This document shows positions 10,727-22,553 of a stretch of 64,000 bases of DNA, one piece after another (position 1 is the stretch's first letter; each line of letters starts with the position of its first letter). The notes beneath the pieces were generated by a model. The model was not told the origin of the DNA. It did no database searches and saw only the letters and a program-made list of their open reading frames with translations. The stretch comes from Candolleomyces eurysporus (lineage: Eukaryota > Basidiomycota > Agaricomycetes > Agaricales > Psathyrellaceae). Position numbers and translations under genes: made by a program. Location: positions 1-64,000 of the forward strand of contig JANBPK010001060.1 of assembly GCA_027579435.1 (NCBI GenBank), given 5' to 3'.

Positions 10727-13700
10727 ATGCTCCCCAAGTCTAAGAAGCCCCGTCTTATGGCCCATCCTTCTAGGGCTGGCAAGGGACGCAAAAACAAATC
10801 AGCTGTTAAGCACTCTCAACTCGTGGCCGAACCTGCAAACACGGGCTATGGGCCGTTAACACCTCACGATGCCTCCACATTATCCATCCAGCTTCCTGCG
10901 AACAACTCCACAGCGTCAAGTGTTCAAGGTTCCATCTCTCAGACGTCAATGCAGTCCTCCGTGAACAAACGCAAACGAGTCGAATCCCTGGGCTCCAGCG
11001 CAAACGCCACCTTCCTCGCAGCTTCCACCTCCGCACAGACTCAAGGCCACATCTCCCAGTCATCAATCCTCCCCACCGCAGGCCGCAACGAAAATATGGC
11101 ATTGCCCAACCCTCAGGATGGATTGCCATCTTCCCATTCTCCCCAAGTACCTTCCCTGTCGGGGCCCCAGCCGATAGCCTTCTTTGAGGGTGCACAGAAT
11201 TTTCAAATGAGGGATATCAACGTATTCAACGACATGGGAACGCGGCAGAATATTCTCGAAATTCGTACGTGAACAGTTTAATACGACATGCCAACGGAAT
11301 GACTGACAGGGTGCCGGTTCAGAACGAGGACGGCTAGGTACACTCCCAAAGCATCCGAACATGAGCAGGACGCGGGTCGAGTACCTACCCAACAGTCGGA
11401 AGCCAGACGTTGACAGGCTGTGCAAGCAGGAATTAAATTCAACCATCCTCATCCTGTGTATCCATGGGCCAGCTGGGATTGGGAAAACCACTCTCGCTAG
11501 CCATCTCTCAGACGAGTTTCGCTCAGCGGGTCGGTTGGCTGCGTCCATTTTCCTAAGCGCTATTCGGATGGAATCTTTGGACCCCGAGACAATCATCAAG
11601 ATGATAGCTCACGAAATCGGATGTATTCATCCTCGAGCAATCCCGAAGATTGTGGAGGCGATGGATCAATGTCACGGCACCTCATTAGAAACTCATCTCC
11701 AAAAGTACATCCTCGAACCCTTGCGGTCACTCGGCCACCCGCAACCCCTAATCATCGTCATGGACGCTATGGACGAGTGGCGGGATCACCCAACATTCAC
11801 CAAGGCGCTCGCTTTCCTCAACTCGGAAAGTTCTGTCGTCAAATTCATCCTGACGGATCGTTTAAACCCATGCGCTTCCCGCTTACCTGGTATAGGCAGT
11901 GTCTCGATTTATACGTACGCCCTCGGCCCGATTTCAAACGACGTTATCAAGGCGTACTTTCAGAAATATCTGGAGACGGTTCCGTGGGTGGATGGGCGGA
12001 AAGCTAGCTCTCTAGACGTCGAGAAGCTCACGGAGCTTTCAGGCGGACTTCCAGTATGGGCATCAACAGTGATTGCGGTGCTTTCGCACTCATTCAGCAA
12101 GTCCCCACCCCACGAAATCCTTGAAGAGATAGTCGGAAGTCGGCTCCAAGTTGGTGGTAGTGATGGGCTCGGTGACTTGTATTGCAATGCGCTCAAGCGG
12201 CTTTTCCCGTCGCCTGATGCCCAGAAGTATTTCCGATGGCTTATGGGGGCGACTTCTGTCCTCCAGGAACCACTTTCCCTGGTAGACTTTTCCACGCTTA
12301 CTGGAATCCCGCCCCACCTTGTAAACGAGATTCAATTCGCTCTCTCTGCTCTCCAGACGCGATCCCCTCCCCACAGCTCAGGAAAGATGATCCATCCAGC
12401 AACAACACTCTTTCATCTATCATTTCTCGAGTATATCCGGGCACCAACGACAGACACCTCTTTCGCCATCTCCACATTCGATTCCCACTCTGCGATAGGC
12501 TTGACTTGTCTCAAGCAGCTAACCATCCTGCTGCGTTCTTCCCTGCCCAACAACTACCCCCTTCGTCCCCTCCAGCATTACGCTGTGAAGTACTGGCCGC
12601 ACCATGTATTCAACGGGACCCCACGCCTGAACCACGAATGGTTACAGACAGAACATTGTTCGACGCTGCAAATGATCCCTAATACCCACAGACAATGGGC
12701 AATGTTGCTTCTCAAAGGCTTACTGGCCGGGGAGTTTGACTCAACAGTGAAGGATGCTCGAGGGGAGGACGGGATGGCGTTGACTCTGAGGAAGGTGGCA
12801 CGTCGGCTGCGCAAAACTGGCGGAGATCATTGGGGATTCGAGGTGGCTTGTTTAGAGGTTGCTGTAAGGATTGAGGGTGGTGATGCAGAGGGATGGTCAC
12901 GACTAGGAAAGTGCTATCGTGCAAGGGGTGAGCGGACAGGTAACATCCAGATGCATGAGGAGGCTGTGGTGGTCTTTCGACATGCATTACATCTCCGGCC
13001 GGACCCACACCCCAGCCGTGGAGAAACACTCGACAACATTGCTACCGCACTCTGGTCATGTTACCGACAGAACGGAGATAACGACATCCTCGACGAATCC
13101 ATTTCATTTTCCCGCATGGCGGTCACACTCAGTCCGACGGCCCACCCAGATCGTGACAGGTATCTAACCAATCTCGCCAGTGCTCTCACAGAATTTTATG
13201 ATTGCAACGGCAGCCTCGAAGTATTGAATGAGATCATTTCACTGGAACGTGAAGCTCTTGAACTGTGCCCTATTACCCATCCACATCACCCCGCGTCGCT
13301 CAACAACCTTGCCAGTAGTCTCAAATCTCTTTATCAGCACAATGGGGACATTGACACACTGAACGAGTCCATTTCACTGCTTCGTGACGCACTTGCACTC
13401 TGCCCTATACCCCACCCGGATCGCTCATTGTCACTCAAAAATCTTGCCAATGCTCTTCAATCTCTTTACAACTGTAATGGGGACATTGATAGATTGAATG
13501 AGGCCATTTCTCTCCATCGTGAAGCACTCGCACTCTGCCCTGCACCCCACCCAGATCGCTCCGAGTCACTCAACAACCTTGCCACTGCTCTTAATTATAT
13601 TCATTGGTGCAATGGTGACATCAGGACATTGAACGAGGCCATTTCACTCCATCGCGAAGCGCTTGGGCTGTGCCCTGCACCCCACCCATATCGCTCCTAC

Positions 13701-14076
13701 TCGCTCAGCAATCTTGCTGACTGTCTCCATGCTCTTTACCAGCACAACAACGATATTGGGACCCTGAACGAGTGCATTTCACTGGGTTGTGAGGGGCTGG
13801 CACTTTTTCCTGCACCCCACCCACTTCGACATNAAAACGCTCGATATTCTTGCTAAAGTGTATCTATCCCAATTTGAGCGGGATGGAGCTGTGGAAGTTC
13901 TCGATGAAGCGATCTTGTTGCGTCGGGAATTGCTGGTTCTCCCCGATACTGGACACAGATACCGGGCATACTACGTCAAATATCTTGTGGAGCTTCTCGA
14001 AAAGTGGTGGGAAACCACTGGAGAGGACCGATATTGTGGAGAAATCGAAGATCTAAAGGCGGAATTGGCTGCATGA
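10727..14076 (+). CDS. NACHT-TPR NLR-like protein, copy 1
   Basis: A STAND-class NTPase of the fungal NLR type. Known relatives act as intracellular signalling switches in non-self recognition; the ligand of this one is unknown. Exon 1 (10727-11264) encodes about 179 residues: a basic start, a Ser/Thr/Pro/Gln-rich disordered stretch and a final FFEGAQNFQMRDINVFN motif. A 58-nt intron (11265-11322) is in phase, and exon 2 reads through the internal ATG at 11361. Exon 2 carries Walker A GPAGIGKTTLA, Walker B LIIVMDAMDEW, a sensor-like KFILTDRLNP, a GGLPVWA motif and about eight TPR-like repeats with PAPHPDR signatures. The frame shifts at the ambiguous base 13833, which stands before AAAA. If that base is spurious the C-terminus continues to the normal end at 14076 (DLKAELAA), as in the other copies. 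No N-terminal effector domain of a known kind is seen. Confidence 0.88.
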
Positions 14077-15775
14077 GCCTCATCCGAGTTGGAAGGAAAG
14101 CTGGCTTCTTCTACCACAGGCTTATTTGCATTGTTCGAGGCGGCATCTGCCTCAGAGTAGTGGTAGAAAGGTGTTTTTGGACTAGTCTATGCACTTACAC
14201 AATCGTATCATTGTCAATGTAATTTGTATCTACGTGGTCTTATTGATCGTACTCGACGTGGATTGCAGAATGGATAGCCCGGCCCCATAAACGTCCATGA
14301 GTAACCTAAACTGTCACCAAAAGCAACTTCAATCTCTTGATCTCTTGCTCCACTTCGACGGCCAGGTAGCGATTAGGGCATGCCAAAATGTGCTGCCGGG
14401 GTAATAAAAAGATAAAGGATTGCTCCCTTATCTGGAGTTGCTAACGATCTGTTTCCGGAGTGTCAGAGGGTACATCGTCGTTTTATGGGCGGTGGAAGAA
14501 GATTAAAAGACGCACCAAGCCAGCTGAGACTCCTAGAGAGCGCGAACGCCCTCTTCGCCCATCCACCGGCTACGATAGGTGTCGACAGACCCCCATCTTG
14601 CTTCGCATTCTCTGGGTCGTCATGTCATACTGCTGCTGTTTTCTTCTGTGTTCGAACTTTTCCAGCTTCGCGGCGAGCACTTCTCGAATTCCACACCTTC
14701 CCACCACGAGCAACCCTACCCANCCCCCGCTGGAATCTCGGCCACCCCTCCTCGCCTGATGAGGACTGAAAGCATGGGATGGAGGTTTCACATGTTTGCT
14801 GGAACGTCCACAATGCAGTGGCACGCTCAACCCTGTTGGGAGAACTCTAGTGTCTGAGACGAGCGAGCGTTCTTCCATTGCGCTGAGTTGGGATCGTAGG
14901 ATAGTGACAAAGTGGCATCTGCGATGGCGATAATGGGAGACAATGTTGGAGATATGGAGAACCGGAGAGAACTGACACCGGCACCGCGTTCGTGTCCGCA
15001 GGGCCAAGACAACATCGATATCTTCAGGTATTCATGGATCTCCAAAGGGAAGGTAGGGAGGGAGTGGTGGAGGAGAGGGGTTGGGGACTAGGGCGGAACG
15101 AAACTGGCGTCGCTGAAAACCTCGATATACGAGCGCAAGAGGTTGGAGCAGCGGTCTGTCAGCAGCAGAAAGACTTCAGCTTGCTCGGCGCGGTCATGGA
15201 AGGCGAGTACGAAGCTCAGCTACAAGTTGAGAGGGGGACTTTTGAATTGCATCAACGCTAGGTGGGAAGAGATAAATATACGAGATCAGCAATGTAGCAC
15301 AAGAAGGGGAAAGAAACTCACCGGGTATATAAGCGTGAAAGGTGTTATTTTTTCAGAACAGTCCTCCACGTCCACCAATATTATCCCATGAGTGTTCGAG
15401 CCTGGGCCAAAGGATTGGCGCAGGACCATCATTGGCCGGTCGCTGAACCTTTCGAATTCAATGCTGGGGAGCGTGCAGCCGTTTCGAGGGCACAAACAAG
15501 TACAAATCCATCAAACATTATTCCCTGCTTCCGCGTTTCTGCGCTGTGCCTCGCGGTTCTCTTACAGCAAGCCGTGTCACTCTTCTTTGCGCTCGCTTCT
15601 TTCCTATTGCTCCAGCTCAGCTATTGCTCCATAACTCGCAGTCCACCGAGTATGAATGGAAATTGGTCTTGCACCAACGACTAACCCTCACCGGAGAGAT
15701 TGGGGCTTGACCACTCCTAAGGTACGTGCCAGTGGTTCCTCGCTCTCAGACTTCATGAATTCCTTATGGAAACTT
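14077..15775 (+). other. 3' flank of NLR 1 and repeated intergenic blocks
   Basis: No gene is recognised. The 3' flank carries the landmark GCAGAATGGATAGCCC (14264-14279), which follows the large NLR genes of the array. The segment 14460-14860 is a diverged copy of 21525-21920. The segment 15130-15330 is a block shared with about 22140-22240, 29228-29340, 36785-36965 and 43330-43450. In this copy it keeps an open frame (14992-15261), but the frame is not conserved among copies and I do not call it a gene. One ambiguous base is at 14723. Confidence 0.5.
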
Positions 15776-15778
15776 CTC

Positions 15779-16476
15779 CCGGTTGGAGCTTCACCTCAAC
15801 GGTCCCTTCAAGCTTAACCTTGCAACTCTCATCTCCAAGCTAGCAGAAGAGGTGAAGAAAACGACTGGCCCGAAGACTTTCGACTCTATTTCATTAGTCT
15901 GTGCACCGACTCAACGTACGATTCACTCTGCCTCTTCATCGAGCAAGATGGCCTCGAATTCAAGAGCCAGTTCGTGCCGCCATTGCTCGCGGTGACGTCA
16001 GATTCGCGAACTTGGGCCATCATTCTTGCCAACGCTTGCAATCCTCGGATTGCCTGGGGATAGGCAAGACGTCGAGAAGGATTCGAAGAACACTAAAGCG
16101 TCGTCCCTGTATATTCTGGTCCTGTTTGCTGATCTGTGATTCAGTCATCTTCTTACAACCGTACTTCACCAGTCGTAACGATGCTAACCTCATCCATGCC
16201 TTCATCACATCCCTGACGTTACCTTCGCTTTGGAAGCTCACCTTCAGCCCCCTTGGCCGGCACTCTCACCGGTGCTGACGACGAGCCCTTGAGGTTCATT
16301 CCAGCAATGAACTACCACCTCGTGGCTATGACCCTGGCGAGAACATGCTCCATCCTCCCCTCAAAACTGTGTCAGTGTCAAGGTGGCCGTCGACCCCGAG
16401 AGCGATTGTCTCCAGCTTCTCCAGCGCTTTCAGCCCAGGCCTGGCGCACCCATCAACACTCCCTATCCTCATTCTT
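15779..16476 (+). pseudogene. Aconitase 3'-half relic C
   Basis: The relic starts at ELHLNGPFKLNLATLISKLA, the same ancestral breakpoint as relics B and F. It shows AEEVKKTTGPKTFDS, then a stretch around the cluster site decayed to ACNPRIAWG (the second cysteine is replaced). The intron precedes a SHLLTTVLHQS-like stretch, and GTLTGADDEPLRF follows before similarity is lost near 16476. There are many stops and frameshifts, so it is non-functional. Confidence 0.75.
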
Positions 16477-17837
16477 CTAGCTTCCAGGTTCTTGTCGATG
16501 TAATACTGTTGCGTAGAATGAAATGGATATCGGTTTGGAGCTACTTATGATTATTGAATCCTTTCAGTCAGGTTACACCAACACAGCCCGATCGAACGGG
16601 CGTAAAAGTGCAGTCAAGCCTTTTCATTATTCGGATTTTCTGACTCTTTTTTGCCTCAGCCACGTTCTCGTACTCGACGCCTGCTCTCTGGTAGTTCCAC
16701 CACAAACCTTGGCGCTAATCTCTTTGCGCTGAATCCGGGACGCCTCGATCCAGCTCAGGAACCTGCCAACAGGGCTGAATGGTAATTTGAAGATGACGGA
16801 AGTTGCAGTACAAAAAGGCGAAAGCTGTCTTGCCCTCGCAAACCTGGTTGTTCAGTTGGGCTTTGTGTGGTTGCATTTGATCGGTGAGTATCGCTTCTAC
16901 TGTACAAATTTTATGGCTGCAACCTCCCGCTGACGATGGCCGCTTAGTTATGTAGGGTGTTCCTGGCCATCCTGGTTGTGATTCGTGCAGCACAGACTTG
17001 GAGGCTACATTCTTTGAATCGCCCCTCTACTCAAGTTGTACCCACAGTCGCGAACAGCCTGCTCTTGCTCGCCTTTCTCGAGATTAGCCGCTGTCGTCTG
17101 ACGCCTTTGCTTTTTTTGGACCTAGCCCTTGCCCGAGGACCTTGCCAACGCGACTGAACTTGGAAATGGTCCCTTCAAGTTGTAGAGTGCAGTACGAACA
17201 TCGAACGACAATCTGACCCACCCCGCAAACATTGTCGTCAGCAGTTTCAATGAACACCATATGGCTTTGGGACTCCAGCTTCGCTACTACGGCCAGTGGA
17301 AATATGCGGGTCTGTTGATTGGACGAGGTCCACTCAAGATGACATGGTGCCAATGGGGTGAGGAACGGCGGGTGCCGACAACTTGGGGTATGAGAGCGGA
17401 CGTGGAAAATAAAGTGAAATGGACCAAGTTTGGGTGACAACGCCGGACTCGGAGGTGAGTTGGGGTTCTACTAGGGCAGCGGGGATGGGCGTGGAAAGGA
17501 TGAAGACGACGAGAAGAGAGGGAAAGAGAAAAGAGTAAGGTCTCGACTAGCTGTGAACTGTCAAAAATATGTGNACGCGGCGTATCGAATGCGATTAGCT
17601 TCACACGAAGAGTCTTCACGATAACGGACAGGTGTAAGCTATGGATTTAAAATTTAAGAACTAAGGTGATTACATCCGTAGCTACAGCTTGGATACCTAT
17701 CTACGGCGAGAGGGATAAGATAAGATAAGATGAGATCGTTACAATATCACAGCCCCTCCTAATTTATCGGCCGCTTGCGCGCAGACGCCGCGTGCTGCTA
17801 ACCCGTGTCAGCAGTTGGGTCCTTCATCGCCCACACC
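16477..17837 (+). other. Upstream region of NLR gene 2
   Basis: No intact gene. The block at 16705-16765 matches those at 9985, 24495 and 38757. A proximal block (about 17750-17837) matches the segment just upstream of the other NLR first exons. The middle (17000-17700) has no counterpart that I could see in the other units. One ambiguous base is at 17574. Confidence 0.45.
17714..17731 (+). promoter_or_regulatory. Triple GATAA repeat upstream of NLR gene 2
   Basis: Three consecutive GATAA units are followed by GATG, ending about 107 bp before the ATG at 17838. GATAA is the core site of fungal GATA factors (nitrogen, light and iron control). The tight tandem spacing also fits a simple microsatellite. 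I did not see it upstream of the other NLR copies. Confidence 0.35.
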
Positions 17838-20800
17838 ATGCTTCGTCTTATGGCCCGTCTCTCTGCACTTGTCAACGAACTCGTTGGCGAATTTAAAAAC
17901 ACGGGTTCTGGGCCATTACTACCCCACAATCCCTCGACATTATCTATCCCGCTTCCCTCTGCGAACAACCCCACAGCGTTGAGTGCTCAAGCTCCCGCCT
18001 CTCAGGTGACAATGCAGTCCTCGGTGAACGAACACCAACAAGTCAGACCTTTGCAACCTACCGCAAACGCTACCTATCTCGCAGCTCCTGCCTCCTCCCC
18101 GATTACCCAAGACTCAACCTCCCAGTCACTGATCCGCCCCATTGCGAGTGGCAGCTTGGTCAAAATATCGCACAATCCTCAGGACCAACCGTCATCTTCC
18201 CACTCCCAGGCACTTCCCCTGGTGGGACCACAGCCGATATGCTTCTTTGAGGGCGCCCAGAATTTTCGAATAAGGGATGTCATAAACGTATTCAATGAAG
18301 TGGGGGCGCAACAAAATACTCTCGAAATTCGTACGTGAACAATCGAATTCGACATATGGACGAATCATTGACAAGGTACCGGTCCAGAACGAGGACGGCT
18401 GGGTACACTCCCAAAGCATCCAAACATGAGTGGGACTCGGGTCGAATACCTATCCAACAGTCGGAAGCCGGACGTTGACAAGTTATGCGAGCAGGAATCA
18501 AATTCGACCATCCTCGTCCTGTGCATCCATGGGCCAGCTGGTATTGGGAAATCCACTCTTGCTGGCCATCTCTCAGACCTGTTTCGCTCAGCTGGTCGGT
18601 TGGCTGCCTCCATTTTCCTAAGCGCCATTCGGATGGAAACGCTGGAGCCCGAGACGATCATCAAGATGATAGCTCACGAAATCGGATGTACTCATCCACA
18701 AGCAATCCCAAAGATCGTGGAGGCGATGGATCGATGTCACGGCACCTCGCTAGAAATCCACCTCCAGAAGTTCATCCTCGAACCATTGCGGTCACTCAGC
18801 CACCCCCAACCCCTCATCATCATCATGGATGCAATGGACGAATGGCGAGATCATCCAAGATTCATTAAGGCACTCGCTTTCCTCAACTCAGAAAGTTCTG
18901 TCGTCAAATTCATTTTAACGGATCGTTTGAATCCATGCGCTTCCCGCTTACCCGGTATCGACAAGGTCTCAATTTACACGCATGCCCTCGGCCCAATTTC
19001 GAGGGAGGTGATCAAGGCATATTTTCACAACTTTCTGGGGACTGTTTCGTGGGTGGACGGGCGGAAGGCTAGCTCTGCAGATGTCGAGAGGCTCACAGAG
19101 CTGTCAGGCGGACTTCCAGTATGGGCATCGACAGTGATCAAGATACTTTCACACTCATTCAGCGCCTCCCCGCCTCACGAAATCCTTGCAGAAATAATCG
19201 GAAGTCGGCGGCAAGTTGGTGATAGTGATGAGCTCGGCGAGCTGTACCAAAATGCACTCAGGCGCCTTTTCCCCTCCCCTGATGCCCAGAAGTATTTTCG
19301 ACGGCATATGGGCGCGGCTACTGTCCTCCAGGAGCCACTTTCCCTGGCAGACTTTTCTACGCTTACGGGAATCCCGTCCCATCTCATCAAAAAGATTCAG
19401 TTCACTCTCTCCGCTCTCCAGACACGATCCCCTCCCCTCGGCTCAGAAAATATGATCCACCCAGCGACGACACTCTTCCATCTCTCGTTTCTCGAGTATG
19501 TCCAGGCATCAACGATGGAAACTTGTTTCGCCATCTCCGCCTTCAATTCCCATTCCGCAATAGGCTTGACTTGTCTTAAGCAGCTACCCATCCTGTCGGC
19601 TTCTTCCCCACACAACAACTTTCCTCTTCGTTCCCTCGAATGCTACGCTGTGAAGTACTGGCCGCACCATGTCTTCAACGGGACTCCACGCTCGAACAAT
19701 CAATGGTTACGGACAGAGCATTGTTCGACCCTGCGAATGATGCCTGACACCCACGGACGATGGGCAGTATTATTTCTCAAAGGCTTGATGCCTGGGGAGG
19801 TTGATTCAACACTGGAGGATGTCACAAAGGGGGATGGTATGGTATCAACTCTGAGGAATCTGGCCCGTCGGCTGGGTAAAACTAGTGGAGATCACTGGAG
19901 ATTTCAGGTGGCTTGTTTAGAGGTTGCTGTAAGGATTGATGGCGGTGATGCGGACGGATGGTCAGAGCTAGGGAAGTGCTACAGGGCAGGCGGTAAACGG
20001 GCAGGTAACCTCCAGCTGCACGAGGAGGCTGTGGTGGCCTTTCGACATGCCCTACATCTCCGGCCAGACCCACACCCCAGTCGCGGAGAATCACTCGACG
20101 ACGTTGCCACCCAACTCTGGTTGTGCTACCGACAGAATGGAGGCAGCGACATTCTCAGTGAAGCCATTTCGTGTTCCCGCATGGCGGTCACACTCAGTCC
20201 AACACCCCATCCAGATCGTGCTGGACGTCTCAGCACCCTCGCCTGCGCTCTCAGTCATCTTTATACTTGCAATGGCGACCTCGAAACGTTGAACGAGGTT
20301 GTTTCATTGCATCGTGAAGCGCTTGTGCTCCGCCCTGCACCTCACCCGGACCACTCCTTGTCACTCAACAACCTTGCCAACGCTCTCCACTCTCTTCATA
20401 AGCGCAATGGGGATATTGGTGCATTGAACAAGGCCATTTCCCTGCATCGCGAAGCACTTGCGCTCTGCCCTGTACCCCACCCAGATCGCCCGCTGCCGCT
20501 CAACAACCTTGCCTATGCTCTTCAATCTTTTTATAAGCACAATGGGGAAGTTGATGCATTGAACGAGGCGATTTCCCTACAACGTGAAGCACTCGCACTC
20601 CGCCCTGCGCCCCACCCAGATCGCCCCTCGTTGCTCACCAACCTCGCTAATGCTCTTGATGGTCTTTATGAGTGCAATGGTGACATCAGCGCATTGAACG
20701 AAGCCATTTCACTGCATTGTGAAGTGCTTGGGCAGCAACCTGCACCCCATCCAAATCGCTCCCGCTCGCTCAACAATCTTGCTCTCTGTCTCCATGCTCT

Positions 20801-21140
20801 TTATCAGCACAACAAAGATATTGGGACCCTGAACAATTGCATCTCACTGGGTCGTGAGGGGCTTGCGCTCTGCCCTGCACCCCACCCACGTCGCCGTAAC
20901 ATACTCCAAGCTCTTGCTGAGGCGTATCTATCCCAGTTTGAGCGGAACGGAGCTGTGGAAGTTCTCAATGAAGCAATCTCGCTGCGTCGGGAAGTGCTTG
21001 TCTTTCGGCCCCTTGGACACAGATACCGGGCAGGCCACGTTCAATCTCTTGTGCGGCTTCTCGAAAAGCGGTGTGAAGTTACTGGAGATGACCAAGATTG
21101 TAGAGAAATCGAAGACTTGAAGGCCGAGTTGGCTGCATGA
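17838..21140 (+). CDS. NACHT-TPR NLR-like protein, copy 2
   Basis: This copy is fully open and free of ambiguous bases, so it is the best reference for the family. Exon 1 is 17838-18330, the intron 18331-18387 (57 nt) and exon 2 18388-21140, giving 1081 aa. Residues 1-140 are low-complexity (Ser, Thr, Pro, Gln, Asn), followed by FFEGAQNFRIRDVINVFNEV at the end of exon 1. Walker A GPAGIGKS is at residues 213-220, Walker B IIIMDAMDEW at about 308-317, then KFILTDRLNP and GGLPVWA. From about residue 705 there are eight TPR-like units of about 45 residues with the consensus NGDI-ALNEAISLHREAL-PAPHPDR-NLA-AL-LY. The C-terminus is an acidic helix ending DLKAELAA. These parts indicate an ATP-driven STAND switch whose TPR array would sense or bind a partner. 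Cytoplasmic location is inferred from the lack of a signal peptide or membrane segment. Confidence 0.92.
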
Positions 21141-22553
21141 GGGCCGCATCAGTTGCATTCGAGCTGGAGGAATAGTTAGCTGCTTCGACGGAAGATTCAT
21201 TCGCTTTGTTTGAGGCCCTCGGAGCAGCGGTAGAAAGGTATTGTTGGATCACTCTATGCATGTACGCAATCGTATCGATGTATTTATATAGTTGTATTGG
21301 TCATACTCAACATGAATTGCAGAATGGATAGCCCCGCCCGGTACGAGCCTACGAGTAACCTAAACTGCCATTCAATGCGACTCCAATCTTTTCCTGCACC
21401 TCAATGTTGAACGGCTGGGCAGTGGTCAGGGCATACCAGAACGAACTGCCGAAGTGATGAGAGGATGAAGGATTGCTGTCCATGATCTGGAGTCGCTAAC
21501 GATCTGTTTCTGAGGTATCAGAGTGTACGTCGTCAGTTTATAAGCAGGGGAGGACTCAAAGACACCGAGCCGGCTGAGACTCCTTGAGAGCGTGAACGCC
21601 CTCTTCGCCAATCGACCGACTACAATGGGCATCCACAGGCCCCCGTCCTGCTTTGCATTCTCTGGGCTGTCACGTCATGCTGCTGTGTCTTCTTCCGTGT
21701 TCAATCTTTCTCAGCTTCACGGTAAATATGTTCCGAGTTCCACACCTTCCCACTATGACAGGGCCTACGCACTCCTGCTGGAATCTCGGCCGCCCATTCT
21801 CGCCTGACCAGGATTCAGAGAAAGCGATGAGGGTTTCATTTATCCACCACGTTCACCAGAACATCCATCAAGCAGTCGCACCTCGGCTGCATCAGGAGAA
21901 TTCTAGTATCCAGGACAAACAAATGTCCTTTTGCTGCTGAGTTGGATTGTAGGATAGTGGCTAAGCTGGATTTACGATGGCGACAACGGGAAAATGTCCT
22001 TGAGAGTATGAATCACCAGAGAGGACCGACACCGGCACCGCGTCCGCATCCCCCCCCGCAAAGACAACATCGATATTTTCAGGGATTCACGAATCTCCAA
22101 ACTGAAGGTTGAGCAGTGGAGAGGAATCGTTGAATTGCATTGAAGGTAACCGAAAAGGGATCAATACACAAGATCAGCAATTTCGCACGAGAGGAGAGAA
22201 AAAACTCGCCAGATGAAGATGTAAAAGCAAGAACGGCGTTATTTTTTCAGCAGAGTGGTCTAAGTCTCCTCGAGCTCGTACTATCCGATTACTTATATAA
22301 GACCTCTGCAAGTCGCGGCAAAGGATAAATGAGCCTGGGCCAATGGATTGGCGTAGGTCCATTATTGGCGGTCGCTGAACCTTTCAAAGCTAATCAGTTG
22401 CATGAGCTGGGCAAGAGGGGGGCCGCCAATTATTGGTGGGAGGAGTAGTAGAAGCTCGGAGACGCTCTTCCCGGTTCCGGTTGGCCTAGGGGCAAACAAA
22501 TACAAATACTGCCTACCAGCTCTGTTCACCGTCAAGTAGTAGAATTCCTTCAC
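21141..22553 (+). other. 3' flank of NLR 2 and repeated blocks
   Basis: The 3' landmark GAATTGCAGAATGGATAGCC is at about 21313-21332. The segment 21525-21920 is a diverged copy of 14460-14860. The segment 22140-22400 contains part of the block seen at 15250-15440 and 36880-37120. No gene is recognised. Confidence 0.45.

Noticed and set aside
12090..12374. Minus-strand frames inside the NACHT exons
   Set aside because: They recur in every copy because the sense gene is conserved; they are antisense shadows.
14992..15261. Conserved open frame in the block upstream of the aconitase relics
   Set aside because: The block is conserved in several units, but the reading frame is broken by indels in the other copies.
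19965..21020. CRISPR-like or satellite array because of regular repeats
   Set aside because: The 135-bp periodicity codes for TPR units in one open frame; there are no spacers.
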